From Corynebacterium mastitidis DSM 44356 (lineage in GTDB: Bacteria; Actinomycetota; Actinomycetes; Mycobacteriales; Mycobacteriaceae): DNA of 64,000 nucleotides. Positions within the stretch are counted from its first letter, which is position 1. Every line of letters begins with the position of its first letter. The notes below the pieces were generated by a model. The model was given only the letters and a program-made list of their open reading frames with translations, did no database searches and was not told the origin of the DNA. Below, one piece after another: positions 20,920 through 32,434 of this stretch. The position numbers and the translations under genes are program-made. The stretch is taken from NCBI RefSeq assembly GCF_000375365.1, contig NZ_AQXB01000002.1, positions 186,001-250,000 on the forward strand. Reading direction: 5' to 3'.

Positions 20920-21429
20920 TTATCTCCCCTCGAAGATGTCGATCATGCTTTGTTCCAGCTCGCGGATCTTGTCCAGCTCGCGCGCGATGGCCTCCGGGGT
21001 GGGGGCGTTGACCAGGTGCACGGTCCACATGCGGTTGGCGATGTCGATGTCCGTGATGGAGCCGCCCGGCTGGAGGTTGTACAGCCCGGTGGCCAGGGTG
21101 AGGATCAGCTCGCTGTTGACCCGCATGGGAGCCTGCACGATGGCGGTGGTGGGCAGGGGGCGGGGGCTCAGCGCCAGGGCCGCGACCTTGAAGCTGGAGG
21201 TGAAAAGCTCCCCGAGCCAGCGCCACAGGAAGGCGGCCAGCACCCTCCACTCCACGGTGAGGTGCGCGATGGGCAGCCGGGGCAGCGGGAGGATAAAGAC
21301 CACGCCGAGGCCCACCAGGAGCCCGGCGATGACGTTGGCCCACGTCACCTCGCCCATGAGCCCGCACCACAGGAGGGTGGTCCACCCGATGGTGAGGGGG
21401 CGGATCCTGTTTCTTGCACCCTGGTACAT
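20920..21429 (-). CDS. mrpE: Mrp Na+/H+ antiporter subunit E
   Basis: 169 residues. Two close hydrophobic segments near the N-terminus (TIGWTTLLWCGLMGEVTWAN and VIAGLLVGLGVVFILPLPRL) are followed by WRWLGELFTSSFKVAALALS and PMRVNSELILTLATGLYNLQPG, the MrpE family blocks, then a cytoplasmic alpha/beta tail. The first codon lies directly after the mrpD stop, so translation is coupled. Needed for assembly or activity of the antiporter. Confidence 0.92.
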   Translation of the reverse strand: MYQGARNRIRPLTIGWTTLLWCGLMGEVTWANVIAGLLVGLGVVFILPLPRLPIAHLTVEWRVLAAFLWRWLGELFTSSFKVAALALSPRPLPTTAIVQAPMRVNSELILTLATGLYNLQPGGSITDIDIANRMWTVHLVNAPTPEAIARELDKIRELEQSMIDIFEGR

Positions 21430-23193
21430 CTAGCGCTCCTCCTCGGGGGTCTCGGTGGTGGCCGCGGCCGGGGGCGCTTCCTCGCCGGTGGCCCGGGCGG
21501 CGGAGGAGGCGGTGCGGCTCTCGTAGCTGTCGCGCCCCTCGTCCAGGCGCACGGAGGGGTCGAGCGTGCGCGCCGGGGTGCGCTGCTCGGGGTCGGCGCT
21601 GCCGAGCACCGCCGTGCGGTACACGCTCACGTCGGAGGCGGACTCCGCGGCGCGCTGCGCCACGCCCACCAGCGGCCCGGCAAAGACGGTCAGCCCGAGC
21701 GAGGCGATCACGAGCAGGGCGGTGGAGCCGACCATGCCGGAGGGGATGCGGCCCACGTCGTCGCGCTCGGTCATCTCCACCTCGTCGGTGACGTCCACCA
21801 GGGGAGCGGGGCGGGCCATCGCCAGGTGCCCCTCGGGGGCGTCCTTGCGGTCGCGCCAGAAGCCCTTGGACCACACCATCACCATCACGTAGAGGGTGAG
21901 CAGCGAGGTGGCCACCGCGCCGCCGATGAGCAGCCAGGCCATGAGGTCGCCGCGCTCCGCGCCCGCCTGCATGAGCATGATCTTGCCGATGAACCCGGAG
22001 AACGGCGGGATGCCGCCCAGGTTGATCGCGGGGATGAAGTACAGCACGGCGATCAGGGGGGTGGCGTAGAGCAGGGAGCCCAGGCGGCGCAGCGAGGAGG
22101 TGCCCGCCTGGCGCTCGATGAGGCCCACCACGAGGAAGAGCGCCGTCTGCACCAGGATGTGGTGCACGGCGTAGAAGATCGCCCCGGAGAGCCCGTGGGC
22201 GGTGCCCAGCGCCAGGCCGAAGATCATGTAGCCGATGTGGCTGACCAGGGTGAAGGAGAGCAGACGCTTGATGTCGCTCTGCGCCATGGCTCCCAGGATT
22301 CCCACGAGCATGGTGGCCAGGGCCACCCACAGGAGCATGGTGTTGAGCGAGCCGTCGGTGAAGATCACCGTCTGCGCCCTGATGATGGAGTACACGCCCA
22401 CCTTGGTGAGCAGGCCCGCGAACACGGCGGTGACCAGGGACGGGGCGGTGGGGTAGGAATCCGGCAGCCAGGCGTCGAGCGGGAACACGGCCGCCTTGAT
22501 GCCGAAGGCCACGAGCAGCACGGCGAAGATGGCGGCGCGCGTGCCCGAGGGCACGTCCTCCATGCGCATACCGATCTGGGCCATGTTCAGCGTCCCCACG
22601 GCGGCGTAGACCATCGCCAGGCCGAAGAGGAAGATCATGGAGGAGATCATGGAGACCATCACGTAGCCCACGCCCGCGCGCACCCGGGACACCGAGCCGC
22701 CGAGGGTGAGCAGCACGTACGACGCCACGAGGAACACCTCGAAGCCCACGTACAGGTTGAACAGGTCCCCGGCGAGGAAGGAGATGTTGACGCCCATGGA
22801 GAGCAGCAGGTAGGTGGGCACAAAGACGGCCACCGGGTCGTCCTCCCCGCCGTCGCGCACGCCCTGCGCGATGGCGTACCACATCACCGCGAAGAGCACG
22901 AGGCCGGAGACGCTGAGCATGAGGGTGGAGAGGCGATCGGCCACCAGGGTGACCCCCACGGGGGAGTCCCAGCCGCCGATCTGGAGGGTCTGGCTGCCCT
23001 CCTGGTCCACCACGATCAGCATGAGAGCGGAGACCGTGATGGTGCCCAGCAGGGAGAAGAACGCCACGAGGCGCTGCATGCCCATGAACCGGGCGAGCAC
23101 CAGGGTCAGCGCCGCCGCCACCGCGGGGGTGAGGATGGGCACCGGGATCAGGTAGGGCATGTAGGGGGCCAGGAGGGAGGGCAGATCAGTCAT
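21430..23193 (-). CDS. mrpD: Mrp Na+/H+ antiporter subunit D
   Basis: 587 residues, about 14 membrane helices. It belongs to the NADH-quinone oxidoreductase NuoL/M/N-like antiporter family: YVGFEVFLVASYVLLTLGG, FGIKAAVFPLDAWLPDSYPT (conserved Lys and Trp-Leu-Pro), TKVGVYSIIR and the channel motif VSHIGYMIFGLALG. The C-terminal about 90 residues after the last helix are hydrophilic, with Thr/Glu/Ala-rich composition (DSYESRTASSAAR), longer than the usual MrpD (about 500). Its ATG overlaps the mrpC end by 8 bases. Confidence 0.93.
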   Translation of the reverse strand: MTDLPSLLAPYMPYLIPVPILTPAVAAALTLVLARFMGMQRLVAFFSLLGTITVSALMLIVVDQEGSQTLQIGGWDSPVGVTLVADRLSTLMLSVSGLVLFAVMWYAIAQGVRDGGEDDPVAVFVPTYLLLSMGVNISFLAGDLFNLYVGFEVFLVASYVLLTLGGSVSRVRAGVGYVMVSMISSMIFLFGLAMVYAAVGTLNMAQIGMRMEDVPSGTRAAIFAVLLVAFGIKAAVFPLDAWLPDSYPTAPSLVTAVFAGLLTKVGVYSIIRAQTVIFTDGSLNTMLLWVALATMLVGILGAMAQSDIKRLLSFTLVSHIGYMIFGLALGTAHGLSGAIFYAVHHILVQTALFLVVGLIERQAGTSSLRRLGSLLYATPLIAVLYFIPAINLGGIPPFSGFIGKIMLMQAGAERGDLMAWLLIGGAVATSLLTLYVMVMVWSKGFWRDRKDAPEGHLAMARPAPLVDVTDEVEMTERDDVGRIPSGMVGSTALLVIASLGLTVFAGPLVGVAQRAAESASDVSVYRTAVLGSADPEQRTPARTLDPSVRLDEGRDSYESRTASSAARATGEEAPPAAATTETPEEER

Positions 23194-23677
23194 CGTCGCC
23201 CCCCTTGACCGGGGACTCGAAGGACCGGGGCCCGAAGCTATCGCCCTCGGAGGTCATGCGGCCCGTGGCGGGGTCGTCCGAGGCGTCGTGATCCGGGGCG
23301 GCCGAGGCCACGGTGGGCCGCGCCACGATGGCGGCATCCTCGGTGTCGTCCTCGATGACGTCGGCGGCGCGGTAGCGGTACTGACGGTAGGTGAGGGTGA
23401 GGATGAAGGCCACCATCGCCATGGAGATCACGATGGCCGTGAGGATCATGGCCTGGGCCAGGGGGTCGGCGATCTGATCGCCGTACTGCTCCGATTCCCG
23501 GCCCACGATCGGCGGGGACCCGGCCGGGCCCCCGGATTGCAGGATGAGCAGGTTGGCACCGTTGCCGATGAGCATGAGCCCGAGCATCATCTTGGTCATG
23601 GCCCTGTCCAGAACCAGGTACACCCCGGCGGAGATGAGCGTTCCCGCGGCGATGAGCAGGACGAGGTTGGCGACCAT
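23186..23677 (-). CDS. mrpC: Mrp Na+/H+ antiporter subunit C
   Basis: 163 residues. ATG at 23677 begins 2 bases after the mrpA stop. Three membrane helices: LVLLIAAGTLISAGVYLVLD, MMLGLMLIGNGANLLILQSG and QAMILTAIVISMAMVAFILT. The motif GNGANLLIL and DPLAQAMILTAIVI are diagnostic for MrpC/NuoK-like subunits. A cytoplasmic tail of about 60 acidic/Ser-rich residues (DVIEDDTEDAAIV) follows the last helix and is absent from the short Bacillus proteins. Part of the mrp operon. Confidence 0.93.
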   Translation of the reverse strand: MVANLVLLIAAGTLISAGVYLVLDRAMTKMMLGLMLIGNGANLLILQSGGPAGSPPIVGRESEQYGDQIADPLAQAMILTAIVISMAMVAFILTLTYRQYRYRAADVIEDDTEDAAIVARPTVASAAPDHDASDDPATGRMTSEGDSFGPRSFESPVKGGDDD

Positions 23678-23679
23678 TC

Positions 23680-26649
23680 TTAGCGGTTCTCCTTTCCGGG
23701 TCCGGTGGCGGAGGCAGAGGTGGTGGGCGTCGCGGTGGCGCTCGCGCGTCGGCGCTGCGCCTCCCGGGCCATGGAGCGGGCCCGATCGCGGGCGCGCTGG
23801 CGGCGGGCGGCCTCGTCCTGGTCGATCTGGCCGCCCAGCGAGGTGAGGATGTGCATGATGAGTCCGATCACGATGAGGTACACGCCGGCGTCGAAGAGCA
23901 GCGCGGAGGGCAGGTGCGTCTCCCCGACCAGTGGCAGGGTGAGGTCCCAGACCTCGGTGGTCAGCGGCGGGCGGCCTAAGAACATGGGCCAGATCGCGGC
24001 CAGCGCGGAGAGCAGCAGGCCGGAGCCCAGGAGGCGCCCGGCGTCGATGGGCAGCGCCTCCTCCAGCTCCTCGCGCCCGCCCGCCAGGTAGCGCAGGCTC
24101 AGCGCCAGGGCGGCCACCAGGCCCCCGGCGAAGCCGCCGCCGGGGGCGTTGTGCCCGGCAAAGAAGAAGTACATGGAGAGCACGATCATGGAGGGGAAGG
24201 AGATGCGGGTAATCACGTCCACCATCAGCGAGCGGTTCTGGGCCTTCTCCGAGTCGATCCCCGCGGCCAGCCAGCGCCGCCCCACGGTGCTTAAGGTGGG
24301 GCGCCGCGAGGCCCGGGAGAAGGATCGGGTGCCGTAGATCAGCGACGCCACGCCGGTGGCGGCGATGACCAGCACGGAGATCTCTCCGAGGGTGTCCCAG
24401 GCGCGGATGTCCACCAGCAGCACGTTCACGGCGTTGGCGCCGTGGCCGATCTCGTAGGCGAGGTCGGGGATGTACCGGGAGATGGACTCCGCCTGGCGCG
24501 CGTTGAGTGCAAAGAGTGCCACCACGGTCACCGAGAGCCCCACCGCGATGGACAGCCACGCCCGGTTCCGGTTGCCCTTGGGGGTTCCGCGCCACTCCGT
24601 GGTGGCGGGCAGCTTGCGCAGCACCAGCATGAAGATCACCATGACGATGGTCTCCACCAGCACCTGCGTGAGCGCCAGGTCCGGCGCGCCGTGCAGGGCA
24701 AAGATCATGGCCAGGCTGTACCCCGTGACGCCCACCATGATGACCCCGGAGAGCCGGTTGTGGGTGCGGGTGGCGCCGATGGCCATGACCACGATGATGG
24801 TGGCCAGCACCGCCTGCCAGGGGCTGCGCCAGACCTCCATGCGCACGTCGTTGCGCGCCCCCGCGATGAGGGCGGCCAGGGGCAGCAGGGTGAGCACGGC
24901 GAAGATGATGCCGATGTTGACCATCAGGGAGCCCCGCTGGGTGGAGGCCGTGAGGCGCAGGGAGGCCTTGCGCAGGAACATCAGGGTGGCGTCGTAGGCG
25001 TCGTCCGCGCTGCCCAGCGCGGGCTCCTCCAGGTGCAGGTAGCGCAGCAGGTGGCGCTGCCAGAACACGAGGGCGCCCGCGCCCACGATCACGGCGGAGA
25101 GCAGCAGCGGGACGCCGAATCCGTGCCAGAGCGTGAGGTGCGCGGCCTCCTGCCCCGGGGGCAGGGGGAAGGCGCCGTCCAGGTAGGAATCCAGGATGCC
25201 GCCGAGCAGCGGGGGGTGGATACCCAGGGCGAGGGTCGTGGCTATGAGGACCGTGGGCGCGGCGTAGAGCGTGGGGCCGATGGAGTGCATGGACGCCACC
25301 GCCGGGGAGGTGCCGCCGCCGGTGGGGTGGTCCGTCGGCTTGGTGGCAAAGGCCCCGTAGAGGAAGAAGCAGCTATACGTCATGGTGAGCACGGAGCCCA
25401 GCACCATGCCCACCAGCATCAGCCGCCCGGGCATCCCCACGAGCAGCTCCTCGTGCAGGATCGCCTCCAGGGCGGCCTCCTTGGCTACGAAGCCGAACAG
25501 CGGCGGGATGCCGGCCATGGACGCCGCGGCCAGGGCCGCCAGGGCAAAGACGTAGGGCTGCGCGCGCCACAGCCCGGAGAGCTCCTGGGTGTTGCGGGTG
25601 CCCGTGGCGTGGTCGATGGCGCCCACCACCATGAAGAGGGTGGCCTTGAACAGGGAGTGCGCGCAGGTGAGCGCCAGGCCCGCCAGCATGGCCTCCCGGG
25701 AGCCCACGGAGATGACCGCCATGATGAACCCGAGCTGGGACACCGTGCCGTAGGCCAGGATCAGCTTGAGGTCCTTTTGCCGCAGCGCCATCCAGCCGGA
25801 CATCAGCATGGTGAAGATGCCCACCGGGACGATGACCAGGTGCCAGGTCTGCACGGCGTGCAGGTCCGGGGCCAGCCGGGCCACCAGGTAGATGCCCGCC
25901 TTGACCATCGCGGCGGAGTGCAGGTAGGCGGAGACCGGGGTGGGGGCGGCCATCGCCCCGGGCAGCCAGAAGTGGGCGGGGGCGATGGCGGACTTGGACA
26001 GCGCGCCCGCCAGGATGAGGATGATGGCGGCGGTGATGTGGGGGACGGCGGTGGGGTCGATCGATCCCAGGTCCGAGAAGTACCACACGCCCGAGGACTG
26101 CCCCAGGAGGATGAATCCCACGAGCATGGCCAGGCCGCCCAGGGTGGTTATCATCAGCGCCTGTCCGGCGGCGCGGCGCGAGGAGGCGCGCTCCCCGTAG
26201 TAGCCCACCAGCAGGAAGGAGAGCACCGAGGTGATCTCCCAGAAGATGTACATGAGCAGGAAACTATCCGAGGCCACGAGGCCGAACATGGCCATGGAGA
26301 AGGCCACCATGTGCCCGCCGAAGAGGGAAAGGCGGCGCGGGTTGGAGTCAAAGTATCCCCAGCAGTAGAGCAGGACGAGCGCGCCCACCCCGAGGATGAT
26401 GAGGCTGAATATTCCGGCCAGGCCGTCCAGGCGGAACACGATGTTCATGTTCAGCGAGGACAGCCAGCCGGTGTGGGAGACGAGGGCCTCCCCCCGGCCG
26501 AGCGGGCCGTGAAGGAACTGCCCCAGCACCCAGGCAAAGCCGGCCAGGGGAACGAGGGCGAGGAGGCCGAAGGCGGGGCGGCCGAGGGAGCGTAGGAGCA
26601 GCGGCGCGAGGACGGCCGCCAGGGTGAGGGCGCCCAGTAGGACTAACAC
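23680..26649 (-). CDS. mrpA: Mrp Na+/H+ antiporter subunit A fused to subunit B
   Basis: 989 residues from a GTG at 26649, with AAAGGAG 12 bases upstream. The first about 500 residues are a NuoL-like antiporter module (YIFWEITSVLSFLLVGYYG; SAIAPAHFWLPGAMAAPTPV with the key Lys/His/Trp positions; AYLHSAAMVKAGIYLVARL). A region near 610-700 matches the MrpA C-terminal domain (GVTGYSLAMIFALHGAPDLA), and the last about 150 residues match MrpB (FPSMIVLSMYFFFAGHNAPG, then GGFAGGLVAALALSLRYLAG). The A-B fusion explains the lack of a separate mrpB. First gene of the operon; promoter within 26650-26790. Confidence 0.93.
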   Translation of the reverse strand: MLVLLGALTLAAVLAPLLLRSLGRPAFGLLALVPLAGFAWVLGQFLHGPLGRGEALVSHTGWLSSLNMNIVFRLDGLAGIFSLIILGVGALVLLYCWGYFDSNPRRLSLFGGHMVAFSMAMFGLVASDSFLLMYIFWEITSVLSFLLVGYYGERASSRRAAGQALMITTLGGLAMLVGFILLGQSSGVWYFSDLGSIDPTAVPHITAAIILILAGALSKSAIAPAHFWLPGAMAAPTPVSAYLHSAAMVKAGIYLVARLAPDLHAVQTWHLVIVPVGIFTMLMSGWMALRQKDLKLILAYGTVSQLGFIMAVISVGSREAMLAGLALTCAHSLFKATLFMVVGAIDHATGTRNTQELSGLWRAQPYVFALAALAAASMAGIPPLFGFVAKEAALEAILHEELLVGMPGRLMLVGMVLGSVLTMTYSCFFLYGAFATKPTDHPTGGGTSPAVASMHSIGPTLYAAPTVLIATTLALGIHPPLLGGILDSYLDGAFPLPPGQEAAHLTLWHGFGVPLLLSAVIVGAGALVFWQRHLLRYLHLEEPALGSADDAYDATLMFLRKASLRLTASTQRGSLMVNIGIIFAVLTLLPLAALIAGARNDVRMEVWRSPWQAVLATIIVVMAIGATRTHNRLSGVIMVGVTGYSLAMIFALHGAPDLALTQVLVETIVMVIFMLVLRKLPATTEWRGTPKGNRNRAWLSIAVGLSVTVVALFALNARQAESISRYIPDLAYEIGHGANAVNVLLVDIRAWDTLGEISVLVIAATGVASLIYGTRSFSRASRRPTLSTVGRRWLAAGIDSEKAQNRSLMVDVITRISFPSMIVLSMYFFFAGHNAPGGGFAGGLVAALALSLRYLAGGREELEEALPIDAGRLLGSGLLLSALAAIWPMFLGRPPLTTEVWDLTLPLVGETHLPSALLFDAGVYLIVIGLIMHILTSLGGQIDQDEAARRQRARDRARSMAREAQRRRASATATPTTSASATGPGKENR

Positions 26650-26951
26650 GTGGTGGTCGCTCTCCTTTGTGCTTGAGGCGGGCAAGGGCAAAGGTGGGCA
26701 CCCCGTCATCTGCCGGTTGCCGGACTACGAGCAGCCCGCAACAAAAGATATGGTCCTATCCCCTCATAGGCGTCGGTCGAAGGAACCTGCCGGATGAAGC
26801 CCGGATGAAGCGCGGTGCCGCGCCGGCGGGGCGGAGGCCCCTCATGGCGGCGGCATCTATGGGTGCGGCCAACAAAGCAGAGTCTACCTATTAATCTCCC
26901 CGGGCGGTAGCGGCCCGGGGCCGTGCGACACCGCCCCGGCTGCGGCCGCTT
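26650..26951. other. Intergenic region upstream of mrp operon
   Basis: 302 bases between two minus-strand genes. The part near 26740-26790 is AT-richer and should contain the mrp promoter. The hairpin at 26898-26920 probably ends the LeuA-like transcript. No open frame with a ribosome site or RNA gene was recognised. Confidence 0.5.
26898..26920 (-). terminator. Hairpin after LeuA-like gene
   Basis: CCCCGGGC (26898-26905) and GCCCGGGG (26913-26920) pair perfectly around a 7-base loop, 31 bases after the stop of the minus-strand gene. On that strand it is followed by GAGATTAATA rather than a clean T-run, so it is a moderate terminator candidate. Confidence 0.5.
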
Positions 26952-27440
26952 CTAGCCGTGCAGCCGCTGCGCGGCGCAGCTCAGCGCCTGCGCCACGGAG
27001 GCGTCCGGGGTGCTGCCCAGCCCCATCGCCCACGCGGTGCGCGGGCCGTGGTGGGCGAGCAGGAAGGTGGCGGTGGCCTGGAAGAGGGAGTGCTGGTGGA
27101 AGCGGAGGATCTCCACGGGGCGGCCCTCCTCCGCGAGGAACGCGGAGCAGGCGCCCACCGGCCCGGAGGCGATGAGCTCCCGGTGCTCGTGCCGGGGCGG
27201 GTGGATCTTGGAATAGCGGATCACGTCCATGCCGTAGCGGGTCTCCCGGTGGTTGAGCCGGTGGGGGCTGATCCCGGCGATGCTGAGCTGCGGCGCGGGG
27301 CTGTAGGTGGCCAGGAAGAGGCCCCAACCCATCCCGGCGGCCTCCTCGCGCAATCCGCGCGGCAGGGGGCGCAGCCCGTAGCGGCGCTGGAAGGGGTCGC
27401 ACGGGGTCAAGGTGTGGGGGAGGGGAGAAAAGGTGTGCAT
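26952..27440 (-). CDS. Stand-alone LeuA-type regulatory (dimer) domain protein
   Basis: 162 residues. There is no TIM-barrel catalytic domain. The C-terminal half follows the regulatory domain of 2-isopropylmalate synthase: ASGPVGACSAFLAEEG, VEILRFHQHSLFQATATFLL and GPRTAWAMGLGSTPDASVAQ then ALSCAAQRL, which correspond to the LeuA pattern of a Gly-Pro-x-x-Ala strand, an LxxYxxH strand, and a WGVGxxxxxxxAS element near the end. The N-terminal part (FQRRYGLRPLP, NHRETRYGMDVIRYSK) may also derive from LeuA. It could bind leucine or a related ligand. The long structured leader with a small upstream peptide suggests control by attenuation. True leuA would be elsewhere. Confidence 0.6.
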   Translation of the reverse strand: MHTFSPLPHTLTPCDPFQRRYGLRPLPRGLREEAAGMGWGLFLATYSPAPQLSIAGISPHRLNHRETRYGMDVIRYSKIHPPRHEHRELIASGPVGACSAFLAEEGRPVEILRFHQHSLFQATATFLLAHHGPRTAWAMGLGSTPDASVAQALSCAAQRLHG

Positions 27441-27569
27441 CGGATCGGTCCTGTCCGTGAGGGTGAAAGGGGGCGGACCGACTCTTCAAGGTGCGGGTGG
27501 GCTAACGACTACTTCCCCAGGTGCGGGGGTCAGTCCCTATCCCGCACTGGGGTACGTAGCCTTGGCTAC
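27441..27569 (-). promoter_or_regulatory. Candidate attenuator in leader of LeuA-like gene
   Basis: Three stems are visible on the minus strand: GTAGCC/GGCTAC inside the leader peptide (27569-27556); a 12-bp stem with one bulge formed by 27552-27541 and 27527-27515, spanning the peptide stop; and CGGTCC/GGACCG (27480-27475 with 27450-27445), which encloses the GGACAGGA ribosome site. A second CCCGCACC copy at 27497-27490 could compete for the same GTGCGGG partner, so alternative foldings exist. Confidence 0.5.
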
Positions 27570-27599
27570 TCGCTGAAGAGAAACGCTGATGCGAAGCAT
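27537..27599 (-). CDS. Probable 20-residue leader peptide
   Basis: Small open frame MLRISVSLQRVAKATYPSAG, ending 96 bases before the LeuA-like gene. Five of the first eleven residues are Leu, Ile or Val. It uses CTT, GTT, TCT, CGA and GTA codons, which are rare in the neighbouring high-GC genes. Stalling on such codons would alter the hairpins that overlap its 3' half and stop. No clear ribosome site precedes the ATG; it could be near-leaderless. Whether it is translated is inference. Confidence 0.45.
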   Translation of the reverse strand: MLRISVSLQRVAKATYPSAG

Positions 27600-27637
27600 G
27601 TGGGGCAGCTTACATTAACGGCGCGGGGCCGTCAAGG

Positions 27638-30845
<3,208 letters not shown>

Positions 30846-30880
30846 GCCGCGCCGTTCCGGCATCCACTTCCGGTACCCAC

Positions 30881-30915
30881 GGGGGCCGCTTCCGCAGAGG
30901 GCGGGGGCGGCCCCC
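30881..30915 (+). terminator. GC-rich hairpin after groEL
   Basis: GGGGGCCGC (30881-30889) pairs with GCGGCCCCC (30907-30915), followed by GGCCGCTTTGTTT. It sits 36 bases after the groEL stop. The T-run is interrupted, so moderate confidence. Confidence 0.55.
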
Positions 30916-31003
30916 GGCCGCTTTGTTTCCCGTTTGCTTTCCGCCGCCCCGGGGGAGGGGCTGACCGGCGGGCACAATGGTCTGAACTAGGTAAAATGGG
31001 GGC

Positions 31004-31903
31004 ATGGCTGAGCAACACGAGGACGACCTGCCCGTTATCGATTTAGCAAAGACCGAGGGCTACGTGGTGGACGACTCCGACGAGGACGATCCGGCGCTTA
31101 TCCGGCCCGACGGCACCCCGGTGGAGACGTGGCGGGAGAACTACCCCTACGACGAGCGCATGACGCGCGAGGATTACGACCACATCAAGCGCTCCCTCCA
31201 GATCGAGCTGCTCAAGTGGCAGAACTGGACCAAGGAGACGGGCCAGCGCCACATTATCTTGTTCGAGGGGCGCGATGCCGCGGGCAAGGGCGGCACGATC
31301 AAGCGCTTTAACGAGCACCTGAACCCGCGCGGCGCGCGCACCGTGGCGCTGGAGAAGCCGAGCCCCAGGGAATCCACGTCCTGGTACTTCCAGCGCTATA
31401 TCCAGCACTTTCCCGCCGCCGGGGAGATCGTCTTTTTCGACCGCTCCTGGTATAACCGCTCCGGCGTGGAGCGCGTGATGGGCTTTTGCACGGAGTCCCA
31501 GCACGCGGAGTTCCTGCGCGAGGTGCCGATGCTGGAGAACATGCTGCTGGGATCGGGCATCTCCCTGACCAAGTTCTGGTTCTCCGTGAGCAAGAAGGAG
31601 CAGCGCACCCGCTTTGCCATCCGCCAGGTGGACCCGGTGCGGCAGTGGAAGCTCTCCCCGATGGACCTGGCCTCCCTGGATAAGTGGGGGGACTACACCC
31701 GGGCCAAGGAGGAGCAGTTCCGCTACACGGATACGGACGAGTCCCCCTGGATCACCATTAAGTCCAACGACAAGAAGCGCGCCCGCATCAACGCCATGCG
31801 CTACGTGCTGAGCAAGTTCGATTACACGGACAAGGACTACGAGCTGGTGGGGCAGCCGGACCCCAAGATCGTGATGCGCGGGCGGGATCAGATCGGGGAC
31901 TGA
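31004..31903 (+). CDS. ppk2: Polyphosphate kinase 2
   Basis: 299 residues, single PPK2 domain. Walker A FEGRDAAGKGG (about 89-99), lid and Walker B VFFDRSWYNRSGVERVMGFC (about 145-164), plus conserved KFWFSVSKKEQRTRF and KLSPMDLASLDKW. The enzyme uses polyphosphate to make GTP/ATP (or the reverse) in the cytoplasm; this size fits the one-domain PPK2 type found in corynebacteria. The acidic N-terminal about 35 residues are poorly conserved. TAAAAT ends 6 bases before the ATG and no ribosome site is present, so it is probably leaderless. Followed by a clear terminator. Confidence 0.93.
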   Translation: MAEQHEDDLPVIDLAKTEGYVVDDSDEDDPALIRPDGTPVETWRENYPYDERMTREDYDHIKRSLQIELLKWQNWTKETGQRHIILFEGRDAAGKGGTIKRFNEHLNPRGARTVALEKPSPRESTSWYFQRYIQHFPAAGEIVFFDRSWYNRSGVERVMGFCTESQHAEFLREVPMLENMLLGSGISLTKFWFSVSKKEQRTRFAIRQVDPVRQWKLSPMDLASLDKWGDYTRAKEEQFRYTDTDESPWITIKSNDKKRARINAMRYVLSKFDYTDKDYELVGQPDPKIVMRGRDQIGD

Positions 31904-31939
31904 TCCGCGGCGGTACAGCGGGCGTTCTTTGTACGCGTC

Positions 31940-31972
31940 AAGCCCCGGTGCGTGGTGATCGCGCCGGGGCTT
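31940..31972 (+). terminator. Terminator after ppk2
   Basis: AAGCCCCGG (31940-31948) and CCGGGGCTT (31964-31972) pair perfectly over a 15-base loop and are followed by TCCCTTT, 37 bases after the ppk2 stop. Confidence 0.75.
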
Positions 31973-32289
31973 TCCCTTTGGGGCTTGCGGGGTGTGCGGG
32001 GTGCGTGGGCTGCGCTGGTTGCGCCTGGGAGAGTCTCGTGTATCTTGCCTTGGTCCAGGTGAGGGATTTAAACAGGGAAAACCCGTATTTTAAAGGTCTA
32101 AGGTTTGGCCGCCCGACGAAGTGTGTTGAAGATCACAAAAAGATACCTTGGTAGATGCTTTCTGGGGTCAAAGTTCAACCTTTGGCGATGCCCATACGGG
32201 GTAGGGGGATCGCTGCAGCGGTTTTTGTTGCCCTCGGACTCTTGGTGGCGGCCCGGGGCGGTCATGTGCAAACTTCCTAATGTATCTAA
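31973..32289. other. Intergenic region before CAP paralog 2, no gene seen
   Basis: About 320 bases, AT-richer towards the right. Open frames here (for example 31948-32154 and 32105-32326) have low-complexity or unbiased codon use and no ribosome site. It probably holds only the distal promoter region of the CAP gene. Confidence 0.5.
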
Positions 32290-32323
32290 ACCTATTAGAG
32301 TTATTAGGTATCGTATATACGAT
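32290..32323 (+). promoter_or_regulatory. Two adjacent dyads upstream of CAP paralog 2
   Basis: ACCTATTAGAGTTATTAGGT (32290-32309; arms ACCTA/TAGGT) resembles the dyad before CAP paralog 1. It is immediately followed by a perfect 14-bp palindrome ATCGTATATACGAT (32310-32323). A further inverted repeat CTAACCT/AGGTTAG lies in the leader at 32362-32383. Confidence 0.55.
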
Positions 32324-32434
32324 TAAAAGTATAGGTGGTGTCGGGGGGCAACGCTGCTAATCTAACCTCCGAACTCAGGTTAGGGAACGTGAAAGGCACA
32401 CACTAGGGCTCGCAGCATCTTTGGTACCAAGACG

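Noticed and set aside
20233..23208. 991-codon plus-strand open frame opposite the mrp genes
   Set aside because: It is the antisense of mrpG-F-E-D, with His/Gly/Glu-rich low-complexity composition and no homology blocks; long antisense frames are expected in GC-rich DNA.
24442..26595. 717-codon plus-strand frame opposite mrpA
   Set aside because: Same reason: antisense shadow of a well-recognised gene, with no ribosome site and biased residues.
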